This document shows positions 7,288-14,024 of a stretch of 23,081 nucleotides of DNA, piece after piece; within the stretch, counting starts at the first letter, position 1, and every line of letters begins with the position of its first letter. Origin of the DNA: an uncultured Lachnospiraceae bacterium (GTDB lineage Bacteria; Bacillota; Clostridia; Lachnospirales; Lachnospiraceae); NCBI GenBank assembly GCA_910588125.1, contig CAJUPI010000051.1, positions 1 through 23,081 of the forward strand, read 5' to 3'. Below the pieces are notes generated by a model that did not search any database, was not told the DNA's origin, and worked only from the letters and a program-made list of their open reading frames with translations. The position numbers and the translations under genes are program-made.

Positions 7288-7622
7288 GTCTGTCCCTTGT
7301 GCCGCTTTATGTAAGGTTTACTCTTTTCAGCCAATGTTGCCAGACCTACTAAGATACTTACGATGCGGCTCATGTGCTTGCCTGACCACGGAACCAGGTC
7401 ATGAATGTATTCTTCCGGTTTGTCGTCCAGATGCAGCAGCATCTGTTCCAATACATACTGAAAATATTCACGGGGTTTTAACCCGTTTGCCTTTACCGTT
7501 TCCGCAATGCTGTAATACATGGCACTTGCTTCGGCTCTTTGTTTTGAATCTATGATCTGCCAGTTTTTCTTTCCTATACAGAAAGACCGGATGCTGCGTT
7601 TTATGAAACAAAAACCATCTGG
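7224..7622 (-). pseudogene. IS66-family transposase C-terminal fragment
   Basis: The frame between about 7613 and 7379 contains the characteristic IS66 C-terminal block: FCIGKKNW, then EASAMYYSIAETVKANGL, then EYFQYVLEQM and LDDKPEE ending in VPWS. An intact IS66 transposase is about 500 residues; only the last 80 or so are left, followed by an unrelated Lys-rich tail to the stop at 7224. Upstream (7623-7802) the frame stays open but has no IS66 similarity. It is an inactive remnant. Confidence 0.75.
7246..7287 (+). terminator. Intrinsic terminator-like hairpin
   Basis: GACCC-G-TCA (7246-7254) pairs with TGA-T-GGGTC (7272-7280) with one mismatch, and seven T follow. It is oriented on the plus strand and lies inside the open tail of the IS66 remnant on the opposite strand. 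Confidence 0.5.
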
Positions 7623-7670
7623 GGGATGAGCATTGCGCGCCTTTTTTAGGATTTGCGAGAAAAGAAATTC

Positions 7671-7699
7671 TTGCATAACTGGTAAAGAGAGGTTAAAAT
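7671..7699 (+). promoter_or_regulatory. Promoter of the HIT-protein gene
   Basis: TTGCAT (7671-7676) and TAAAAT (7694-7699) are separated by exactly 17 bp. The predicted start is near 7706, leaving a leader of about 48 nt containing the AGAGGGG ribosome site. Confidence 0.55.
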
Positions 7700-7753
7700 A
7701 AAGAAAACGTAGCCAATAGTAAAGATTATCTAAGAAAAAGAGGGGATTGGACA

Positions 7754-8173
7754 ATGAAAGATGTGAATTGCGCGTATTGTATGCAGGGGGAGTTAGTAGC
7801 AAAGTTTGCTTATCCGATTTGTAAGATGGATACTGGGTTTTTGTATGTTTTTAAAGAGCAGAGCCATCCGGGGCGTTTGATTCTGGCTCATGATAAGCAT
7901 ATCAGTGAGATGATTGAACTGACGGATGAGGAGCGGAATGCATTTTTTTCCGATGTAGCGAAGGCGGCGAGAGCGATTCATAAGGTATACCAGCCGAATA
8001 AAGTGAATTATGGCGCTTATGGGGATACCGGCTGTCATTTGCATATGCATCTGGTGCCCAAGTATGAAGGAGGCCCGGAGTGGGGCGGAGTATTTGAGAT
8101 GAATCCGGGTAAGGTATTGCTGACGGATGCGGAATATGAGGAGATTGCGGAGAAGATCCGGCAGGCGCTGTAA
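7754..8173 (+). CDS. HIT-family nucleotide hydrolase/transferase
   Basis: This is a 139-residue cytoplasmic protein. The histidine triad HLHMHLVPKY has His at 95, 97 and 99; the middle position of such triads forms the nucleotidyl intermediate in nucleotide-phosphoramidase and dinucleotide-hydrolase families. An N-terminal Cys pair (C6, C9) resembles the zinc-binding part seen in some HIT proteins. Length and motif order fit a single-domain HIT protein; the natural substrate cannot be told. AGAGGGG lies upstream of the ATG and a promoter at 7671-7699. The zinc-ribbon/LRR gene starts 36 nt after its stop and is probably co-transcribed. Confidence 0.9.
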   Translation: MKDVNCAYCMQGELVAKFAYPICKMDTGFLYVFKEQSHPGRLILAHDKHISEMIELTDEERNAFFSDVAKAARAIHKVYQPNKVNYGAYGDTGCHLHMHLVPKYEGGPEWGGVFEMNPGKVLLTDAEYEEIAEKIRQAL

Positions 8174-8209
8174 GATTGCAGCGGGACGATAAGGGAGATA
8201 TAGATTTTC

Positions 8210-10165
8210 ATGAAATTTGTAGATTTGAAATGCCCAAACTGCGGCGGAAGATTGCTGCCGGTGGCGGGAAATACCAAGATCGTTGCCTGTGAGTATTGCC
8301 AGAGCCAGTATATCCTTGAGGATGATCGGGTGATCAATTATCATGTCCATCATCATATCAGTCCGCAGAGCGGGGAGAACAGGCAGGGTGCACCGGCAAA
8401 CGGGTCATGGCTTCTGTGGGCGATGGCGGTTTTTGCAGGGATTGCCCTGTTGTTTGCAGCAGGAGTGGGATCCGGCGGACGGGATACTTCTAAGTCCAAT
8501 CTGGGTAGCCGATCGGCGTTTTCGCCGGCGGCAGTGGAGTCCGGGGAAGAAGAAGCAATGGAAGAAGCTGCTTTTTTCGCCTCGCCGTTTCACAAATCTT
8601 TGATAAATGGCATTTATGGAAAGCCGGCAGAAGATGTGACAGAAGAGGAGCTGGCAAAGCTGCGGTATCTTGGCATTCAAAACGGCCAGGATGTTTTTTC
8701 GGTGGAGTATAGCTTTGAGGAGCCGTACGGAGAAGTGAAACCGATGGTGCAGTCTCTGGAGCTGGCGCCGGCAGAATGGAATACCGATGATCTGGCATAT
8801 TTTCCCAATCTGCAGAAATTGGAGCTGCCTTACCGCTGGACGGACAAAGAAGTATTAGGAGAGTTGAAGAAGCTGAAAGGACTGTCCTGCCATGGCATAA
8901 GCCCGGGAGAATTGGCAGAGTTGTTGGAGCCGGGACAGCTGGTGGAACTGCGGATAGAGAAGCCGGGATCCCTGGATGGCTTATCCGCCTTTGAGAATCT
9001 GGAAATTCTCTCTCTGGAAGAGATAGAAAAGCCGGATCTCCGGCAGCTGGCGCCGCTTGTGAAGCTGCGCTCTCTTAAAATTGTGGAGCGGGAGGCAGAC
9101 AGAGATCCATTCTCTGATGAACCATCCCGCAGTATGACCGATTATTCGCCGCTATCTGTACTGACAGAGCTGGAAAGCCTGTATCTGGAATCCGAAGCCA
9201 TCCGTGACATTGGTTTTTTAAAACCGCTTACCGGTATGAAAGAGCTGGCTATAAACAAGACAGAGGCGATCAGCATGGAGCCTTTGGCAGGACTTTCCCA
9301 ATTGACTGTATTGGAGCTGACCGGCAATCATTCCGTAAAAGATTATGATTTTATTTCGGCATTGTCCGGACTGGTTTCTTTGACATTGGATAAATCAACC
9401 TCACAGCCGGATCCAAATTTGCAGGGACTCAGCCGGTTAGAAGCTCTGGATATCAGCGGGCTTACATCAGTAGCGCCTCTGGGACGATTGACGAATCTTA
9501 AGGATTTATCGATTCATGGCTGTAATATTGATGAGATTCAGGCACTTTCATCACTGACGAATCTGGAACGGCTGGCTTGTTATTCTGCATGGACATATGC
9601 AGTGCCACTTAGGGATGTCAGTTTTCTGGATGGGATGACCAATTTAAGATACTTGGATCTGTGTGGCATCAGCGATGAAAGCGGTTGGAGCGGATATGGC
9701 CGGAAGATGGAGATATTCGGAGATATTTCCCATGCGTTGAATCATAGCGGGTTAGAAGAATTATATCTCAATGAAAGTATGTTTGGGATCGATTTTGACC
9801 GTTTGCAGGAAAATACTTCTCTGAAAAAGCTGTATCTGAAAGAGATTGACCTGAAGCAAAACTTTTATGTAGAGGTCTATTCAGGGATGAGGGACGTCTG
9901 GTATGATGATATGTCTCTTGATGAACACACAGATTTTTTGAAAAATTATCCTAATCTTGAGGAGCTTTTTCTGGACGGAAATCAATTGACAAATGTTGAA
10001 TTTGTGTCTGGGCTGAAAAAGCTGGCCCGTCTGGGTCTGAGCAATAATTACGTGACGGATTTAACTCCGCTGAACCAGGCGGAGAGCCTTCGCTATCTGG
10101 ATGTCCGCGAGAATCCGATCAATCGTATGCCAGAGACAGGCGGGGAGATCGAGATAATGAGATAG
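8210..10165 (+). CDS. Zinc-ribbon, membrane-anchored leucine-rich-repeat protein
   Basis: This 651-residue protein has three visible parts. Residues 8-30 hold a CPNC...CEYC zinc ribbon (C8, C11, C27, C30). Residues 67-88 form one hydrophobic helix (WLLWAMAVFAGIALLFAAGV). From about 195 to the end there are LRR-like repeats with LxxLxxLxL spacing, such as LTNLKDLSIHGCNID and LKKLARLGLSNNYVTDL. This predicts a cytoplasmic ribbon, a single membrane crossing and a large outside LRR domain, though the topology is inferred. LRR domains of this sort usually bind proteins; the partner is unknown. The ATG at 8210 follows GGGAGAT. A TM1266-family gene follows closely. Confidence 0.8.
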   Translation: MKFVDLKCPNCGGRLLPVAGNTKIVACEYCQSQYILEDDRVINYHVHHHISPQSGENRQGAPANGSWLLWAMAVFAGIALLFAAGVGSGGRDTSKSNLGSRSAFSPAAVESGEEEAMEEAAFFASPFHKSLINGIYGKPAEDVTEEELAKLRYLGIQNGQDVFSVEYSFEEPYGEVKPMVQSLELAPAEWNTDDLAYFPNLQKLELPYRWTDKEVLGELKKLKGLSCHGISPGELAELLEPGQLVELRIEKPGSLDGLSAFENLEILSLEEIEKPDLRQLAPLVKLRSLKIVEREADRDPFSDEPSRSMTDYSPLSVLTELESLYLESEAIRDIGFLKPLTGMKELAINKTEAISMEPLAGLSQLTVLELTGNHSVKDYDFISALSGLVSLTLDKSTSQPDPNLQGLSRLEALDISGLTSVAPLGRLTNLKDLSIHGCNIDEIQALSSLTNLERLACYSAWTYAVPLRDVSFLDGMTNLRYLDLCGISDESGWSGYGRKMEIFGDISHALNHSGLEELYLNESMFGIDFDRLQENTSLKKLYLKEIDLKQNFYVEVYSGMRDVWYDDMSLDEHTDFLKNYPNLEELFLDGNQLTNVEFVSGLKKLARLGLSNNYVTDLTPLNQAESLRYLDVRENPINRMPETGGEIEIMR

Positions 10166-10186
10166 CAATCAGAAGGAGGATTGGGG

Positions 10187-10459
10187 ATGGGAGAAGAAAG
10201 AGCAGGCAGAGGGGAGGAAACCAGGATTGCCGTGGTAGGGATCATTGTAGAAAAGTTGGATGCAGCGGCTGCAGTCAATGAGATTCTTCACCAGTACAGC
10301 CAATATATCATCGGACGCATGGGGCTTCCTTATCGGGAAAAACAGGTGAATATTATCAGTGTGGTATTGGATGCGCCGTCAGATGTGATCAGTGCTGTAT
10401 CCGGAAAGCTGGGACGCCTGCCGGGAGTCAGTTCCAAGGCGTTGTATTCCCGGCAGTAG
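10187..10459 (+). CDS. TM1266-family putative regulator of the iron-only hydrogenase system
   Basis: This 90-residue cytoplasmic protein fits the small ACT-like TM1266 family. The motif series RIAVVGIIVE, then YIIGRMGLPYREK, then NIISVVLDAP and SGKLGRLPGV is typical. Members are named after their frequent location beside [FeFe]-hydrogenase maturation genes; a direct function is not established. No hydrogenase gene is in this window. I prefer the ATG at 10187 because AAGGAGGA lies 6 nt upstream; the TTG at 10181 touches that site. Palindromic element D1 follows the stop by about 26 nt. Confidence 0.85.
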   Translation: MGEERAGRGEETRIAVVGIIVEKLDAAAAVNEILHQYSQYIIGRMGLPYREKQVNIISVVLDAPSDVISAVSGKLGRLPGVSSKALYSRQ

Positions 10460-10485
10460 TGAGAGGGAGCTTTGTTATATCAGAG

Positions 10486-10640
10486 GGTACGCCTTGGAGG
10501 AAGGAGCGGGACGACGGCCAGTCTGTCGGGAGCTTTTTCCGGTTTCTTAATCCCTGCAAAAGTCAAAAGCCCCCGACAGACTGGCCGCCGTCCCGCTCCT
10601 TCCTCCAAAGTTGGATATTCTCAGCGTTAAATAAAAAATC
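10486..10640 (+). repeat. Palindromic intergenic element D1
   Basis: It opens with GGTACGCC (10486-10493). The arms at 10494-10530 and 10572-10608 are complementary at 36 of 37 positions. The 41-nt loop contains GCTTTTTCCGGTTTC (10532-10546) and AATCCCTGCAAAAGTCAAAA (10549-10568). The 3' end reads GGATATTCTCAGCGTTAAAT. The loop motifs recur in the elements at 10786 and 22955, while the arms differ. Two 13-bp direct repeats CGTTAAATAAAAA (10625 and 10640) follow. A 75-codon frame across it is an artefact of the hairpin. Confidence 0.8.
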
Positions 10641-10676
10641 GTTAAATAAAAAGATGTTAATTCAAACGCCATTGTT

Positions 10677-10712
10677 GCCCGGATAAGATACTTTGAGAGT
10701 AGATATCCGGGC
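10677..10712 (+). terminator. Hairpin with T-rich tail
   Basis: GCCCGGATA (10677-10685) pairs perfectly with TATCCGGGC (10704-10712). A T-rich stretch with a run of seven T follows about 15 nt later. It may end transcripts passing D1, but the delayed U-tract makes an efficient terminator uncertain. Confidence 0.4.
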
Positions 10713-10785
10713 TGATTTATTGTTATATTTTTTTAATATAAATAGACTGCGAGAGATAAGTAGGCGTTGCCAGTGACAGAAAAAA

Positions 10786-11092
10786 CAATATCATTATATT
10801 TAATCTCGAGAATACACAGCCGTGAATAAGTGCTTGTGACAGCCGGTTCGCTGGCGGGATTTTTGACTTTTGCAGGGATTTTAAAAGCTCTTAAGTTTCT
10901 GAATTTTGCATTGAAACGAAAATGCACACTGTCTGAGCGAAGCGAGTTTGGGCATTTTCGTTTCGCTTTTCGCAAAATCCAGAAATTTTAGAGCTTTTTA
11001 ATCCCAAAACGGGAAAAAATCCCGCCAGCGAACCGGCTGTCACAAGCACTTATTCACGGCGTACCTTCCGAAAAAATCAACTAAATGTCATA
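10786..11092 (-). repeat. Giant palindromic intergenic element D2
   Basis: Arms at 10819-10864 and 11015-11060 are perfectly complementary over 46 bp. Imperfect pairing continues inward, so the hairpin spans about 240 bp around a loop containing CTGAGCGAAGCGAG. Read on the minus strand it has the family 5' end (GTTGATTTTTTCGGAAGGTACGCC region, 11054-11083) and 3' end (GTGTATTCTCGAGATTAAAT, near 10800-10817). It also carries the loop core identical to D1 over 20 nt (10861-10880). No protein is encoded. Orientation is opposite to D1. Confidence 0.85.
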
Positions 11093-11171
11093 GATTTCTA
11101 ATTTTTACTTTTTTGGAAATGACTGCTGACTTTGCCATAGTTCTCCTAGTTATTTACCATGAATTATGTGT

Positions 11172-11200
11172 TATGATGATTTTGTAACAGAAATGTAACA
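11172..11200 (+). promoter_or_regulatory. Possible -10 box and direct repeats before the CAP gene
   Basis: TATGAT (11172-11177) with TG at 11169-11170 could be an extended -10 box; the -35 is weak. TGTAACA occurs at 11183-11189 and 11194-11200, exactly 11 bp apart, one helical turn. Such repeats suit a response regulator of the PhoP/OmpR type, but their place relative to the -10 is unusual for an activator. Confidence 0.35.
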
Positions 11201-11266
11201 AATAGGAAATCATCAGGCTGTATGTTGGAAAAGCAGAAAATGTATGGCAGAAAAGGAGAGAATGAT

Positions 11267-12007
11267 ATGAGAAAATCAGCAATGTACAGATGTGCGTTAG
11301 CAGCTTTGGCAGCAGGGGCAATGACGAATACGGCATATGCGGCAAGTGTCGGCACCTATAATATTCCGGGTGGGCAGGCGATCGTGATTGGAGGCAGTAA
11401 TCAGAATGATTTAAGGGAAGTGCTGGAGCAGCTAAAGGGAAGCTTAGGCGGTGCCTGCTCTGGAAATTTGTCATTGGAAAATTTAGGAGGAGGCTGTTTG
11501 GGTGATTTGTTTTCCGGGAACCTGGGAGGGAATTTTGATTGTGGACAGGGCGGGCCAATGATTCCGAATAATCCGGGGGTTCCGGACAAACCAGAGGTTC
11601 CGGATGAGCCGGAAATTCCGGACGGCAGCCAGGACGCTTATGCGAAGCAGGTGGTCAGCCTGGTGAATGCAGAGCGGGCAAAAGCGGGACTCCCTGCTCT
11701 GAAAATACATACCAAAGCAGAGAGTGCAGCGCTTTTGCGGGCAAAGGAAATCGAGAGAAGCTTTTCTCATACCAGACCGAATGGCAGTGACTTTTCGACG
11801 GTTCTGACTTCGGCGGGCATCAGTTTTCAGTCAGCAGGGGAGAACATTGCTTATGGGCAGAAAACTCCGTCATCGGTGATGAACGATTGGATGAACAGCT
11901 CTGGCCATCGGGCGAACATACTGAATGCGAATTTTACTTCAATGGCAGTCGGGCATTATCAGAACAGTGCAGGAGTTGATTATTGGGTACAGCTGTTTCT
12001 GCGATAG
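11267..12007 (+). CDS. Secreted CAP-domain (SCP/YkwD-like) protein
   Basis: This 246-residue exported protein has an N-terminal signal peptide (MRKSAMYRCALAALAAGAM) with probable cleavage after TAYA near residue 25. A Gly/Asn/Leu-rich stretch and then Pro/Glu/Asp-rich repeats (PGVPDKPEVPDEPEIPD) form a linker to about residue 120. The C-terminal CAP domain includes the hallmark SFSHTRPNGSDF, then GENIAYG, HRANILN and a final YWVQLF. CAP domains of this bacterial type are widespread on cell surfaces; their activity is mostly undefined. I chose the ATG at 11267 because AAAGGAGAG lies just before it; an upstream in-frame ATG at 11222 adds 15 residues that would spoil the signal peptide. It converges on the SOD-like gene with a 44-bp gap. 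Confidence 0.88.
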   Translation: MRKSAMYRCALAALAAGAMTNTAYAASVGTYNIPGGQAIVIGGSNQNDLREVLEQLKGSLGGACSGNLSLENLGGGCLGDLFSGNLGGNFDCGQGGPMIPNNPGVPDKPEVPDEPEIPDGSQDAYAKQVVSLVNAERAKAGLPALKIHTKAESAALLRAKEIERSFSHTRPNGSDFSTVLTSAGISFQSAGENIAYGQKTPSSVMNDWMNSSGHRANILNANFTSMAVGHYQNSAGVDYWVQLFLR

Positions 12008-12051
12008 ATCGTTATCATGGAGGATTAGTGCCATTCCTTAATGAGAAGAGA

Positions 12052-12552
12052 TCAGGACTGGCTGCTGCGGATGATGCCGCAGGCAATTTTCTGGCCGGAA
12101 TTTCCGGAGGGCTGAGTGGTGTAATCGTCGGGATTTTTGTGGATAATAATGGAGCGGTTGAGGATATCTTTGATTTGAAAACGCTTGTCATAAAAGGCGT
12201 CCCAGGCGTAACCTTGATTGCCAAGAAGAGGGAGCAAATCTCCGGCATGCCAGGGATGAGGTCTGGCGTCGGGATTATAGTGTTCGCCGGTTCTGGAAAA
12301 ATCCTGTGAACAGTCGCCGTATTCATGAATGTGCAAAGCATAGAAATTGGTGCTTCCAGGGATGGAAATATCAGGAAGGTTGAACAACTCAGCTTCGATC
12401 AGAATTCCGCCATAGGGGGTGTCATAAAATTTGACCAGGCCGCTGATTTTTGGATAGGAGGAACCGCCCTGGAGCCAGGCTATCGCCTGGGGGCGATTTT
12501 CCTCCAGAAGATGAAGAAAGGCGAGCCTGGGGGTTGGTTTTGGATTGGACAT
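12052..12552 (-). CDS. Cu/Zn superoxide dismutase-like protein
   Basis: This 166-residue protein has the metal-ligand pattern of the Cu/Zn SOD family: HIHEYGDC, GEHYNP, HPWHAGDL and IIIHKNPDDY, then GNSGQKIACGII. No signal peptide is visible, so it may act in the cytoplasm. The position that is usually the catalytic-channel Arg (GNAGxRxACG) is Lys here, so activity may be reduced or different. The start at 12552 gives an N-terminus MSNPKPTPRLAF and has AAGGAAA upstream. The frame stays open further upstream only because it runs through the MITE at 12592-12762, which begins 40 bp before the start codon. Confidence 0.82.
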   Translation of the reverse strand: MSNPKPTPRLAFLHLLEENRPQAIAWLQGGSSYPKISGLVKFYDTPYGGILIEAELFNLPDISIPGSTNFYALHIHEYGDCSQDFSRTGEHYNPDARPHPWHAGDLLPLLGNQGYAWDAFYDKRFQIKDILNRSIIIHKNPDDYTTQPSGNSGQKIACGIIRSSQS

Positions 12553-12591
12553 AATAGTTATTTTCCTTATTATGGGTTTAGTGTAGTATAT

Positions 12592-12762
12592 GAGGGTGTT
12601 GCAAAATAAGTCCCCGTCATTTCTCTTATCCCGTGTTCGGCTATTTACGAACATTCTGTCTGATATTGACGGACTTTGTCCGCTAAGAGCAGGCTGTGTG
12701 TACGTGAACCGTCCGAACACCGGATAAGAGAAGTGGCGGGGGACTTATTTTGTAACACCCTC
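12592..12762. mobile_element. Complete 171-bp foldback MITE (copy 2)
   Basis: Same length, termini and palindromic layout as copy 1 at 6289-6459, in the same orientation, with about a dozen base differences by eye. It lies between the SOD-like gene (minus strand) and the PTS operon (plus strand), so it sits in a divergent promoter region. Flanking T-runs make the exact target duplication unclear. Confidence 0.8.
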
Positions 12763-12806
12763 TTTTTTGTATGACGGCGTGACGAAGAATATTCCTGTTT
12801 GATTTG

Positions 12807-12881
12807 GTCAAAATAAATAATATTTGACTACATTAATAAAAATAATTGTTTGTTTTTGATGCCTGCAAAATAAAATATAAT
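12807..12881 (+). promoter_or_regulatory. Promoter region of the PTS operon
   Basis: TATAAT (12876-12881) is a perfect -10 box; the -35 is poor (TTTTTG, 17 bp upstream), as in activator-dependent promoters. Farther upstream GTCAAA (12807-12812) and TTTGAC (12823-12828) form an inverted repeat with 10 bp between, at about -60, a plausible site for the PRD regulator of the operon. This assignment is inferred. Confidence 0.4.
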
Positions 12882-12920
12882 GAACATATGGATACACATA
12901 AAAAGAAAAGGGGGAATCTG

Positions 12921-14024
12921 ATGATGATTGACAGAACTCTGGTTCAGTATCCGCTGTTGTTTCAGGATAATCGTATCGAGCGCTTTTATATTGGCGGAAA
13001 GCTGTTGGAACGGTGGAGAAAAGCAAAAGCAGAAGAAGATTCGCATATGTGTGAAGAACTGCTTGTCACATCGATCGGGGCTATTTCAAAAGGGAAGGGG
13101 GAAGGGTTTGCTGTCAGTAAAACGGTGGAGGAACAAGGGGGATGGTTGCTGAGTGATATTATCCGGTCATATCCGGAGGAAGTGTTGGGACGGGCATTTC
13201 AGCGATATAACGCTAATCATCTGACAATCCTTGCCCGGGCGGGAGATACCAGGGTAAGGCTGGTTATGCAGTGTCATCCCAGACGGGAGGATGCAAGAAA
13301 ATATTTTCATATGCCTATGGGGAAGTGTGAGGCATGGTATATTGCAGAAACAAGAGAAATGGAAAATGAGGCGCCATGTGTATATGCGGGTTTTAAACCA
13401 CATGTAACGAAAGCATTGTGGAGAAAGCTGATAGAGTGCCAGGATATTCCGCAAATGCTGGCCTGCCTGCACAGAATACCGGTAGAAAAAGGGCAGATGA
13501 TTTTGATTCCGGCCGGAATGCCGCATTGTGTGGGTCCGGGCTGCCTCTTTCTGGAATTTCACGAGTGCAATGATGTCACCATTCGTGTGGAAAAGAACAT
13601 CAATCAGAAAGATATCAGCCATAGCGAGATGTTTTGTGGCCTGGATATGGAGGACGGCCTGGAATTGTTTGACTATACGGTTTATACAGAGGAACAGATA
13701 ACCAAAAGAGTTGTCATGAAAGCTCACATTCGGGAAGAAAGCGAGGAATATACGGTGACAGATCTGATAAGCCAGACAGAAAACGATTCCTTTGGTATTC
13801 AGCTGGTAACAATCAATGGCACCTATTCCTTACCTGAGTTTGACGGACATCGGATTATCGTTCCAGTGGAACAGGATCTGATTTTGGAAGCAGGAGATCG
13901 GATTTTCCATCTCGTACAGGGACATGCAGCGCTTGTGCCGGCAGCATGTGATGGATTAAAACTAAAGGGGGAACATTGTAAAGTTACGATAGGGATACCA
14001 TTTATATCAGAGGAGGAAAGATAA
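12921..14024 (+). CDS. manA: Mannose-6-phosphate isomerase-like protein, class I (ManA type)
   Basis: This 367-residue cytoplasmic cupin enzyme is expected to interconvert an aldose 6-phosphate and its ketose 6-phosphate. The zinc-site motifs of class I phosphomannose isomerases are present: QCHP (Q117, H119), GKCEAWYI (E137) and GMPHCVGPG (H202). After that, FLEFHECNDVTIRV resembles the usual E-x-Q-x-x-S-D-T-T-Y-R-V region. The sequence is diverged, so the sugar may not be mannose. I chose the first of two ATGs at 12921, 6 nt after GGGGG; the frame is open to an ATG at 12846 but that lacks a ribosome site. The EIIB gene begins on the base after its stop, so it leads the PTS operon. Confidence 0.82.
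   Translation: MMIDRTLVQYPLLFQDNRIERFYIGGKLLERWRKAKAEEDSHMCEELLVTSIGAISKGKGEGFAVSKTVEEQGGWLLSDIIRSYPEEVLGRAFQRYNANHLTILARAGDTRVRLVMQCHPRREDARKYFHMPMGKCEAWYIAETREMENEAPCVYAGFKPHVTKALWRKLIECQDIPQMLACLHRIPVEKGQMILIPAGMPHCVGPGCLFLEFHECNDVTIRVEKNINQKDISHSEMFCGLDMEDGLELFDYTVYTEEQITKRVVMKAHIREESEEYTVTDLISQTENDSFGIQLVTINGTYSLPEFDGHRIIVPVEQDLILEAGDRIFHLVQGHAALVPAACDGLKLKGEHCKVTIGIPFISEEER

Noticed and set aside
7623..7802. Upstream part of the IS66-containing minus-strand frame as a protein start
   Set aside because: Residues before the IS66 block show no IS66 similarity and overlap the HIT gene promoter and start; it is open by chance.
10494..10608. D1 as a simple intrinsic terminator
   Set aside because: The 41-nt conserved loop, 37-bp stem and lack of a following T-run do not fit a terminator; it belongs to the repeat family.
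10459..10686. Plus-strand frame of 75 codons after the TM1266 gene
   Set aside because: It runs through both arms of hairpin D1, so it is open by chance in an inverted repeat; no protein similarity.
10733..10975. Minus-strand frame of 80 codons
   Set aside because: It lies inside palindromic element D2 and shares its sequence with other non-coding copies such as the one at 55-146.
10486..11092. The hairpin elements as CRISPR repeats or a retron
   Set aside because: There is no regular repeat-spacer array, no Cas gene and no reverse transcriptase in the window; similarity to retron hairpins is only the long stem.
12553..12720. N-terminal extension of the SOD-like gene to 12720
   Set aside because: The added residues are a translation of the MITE; the start at 12552 has its own ribosome site and gives a normal family length.
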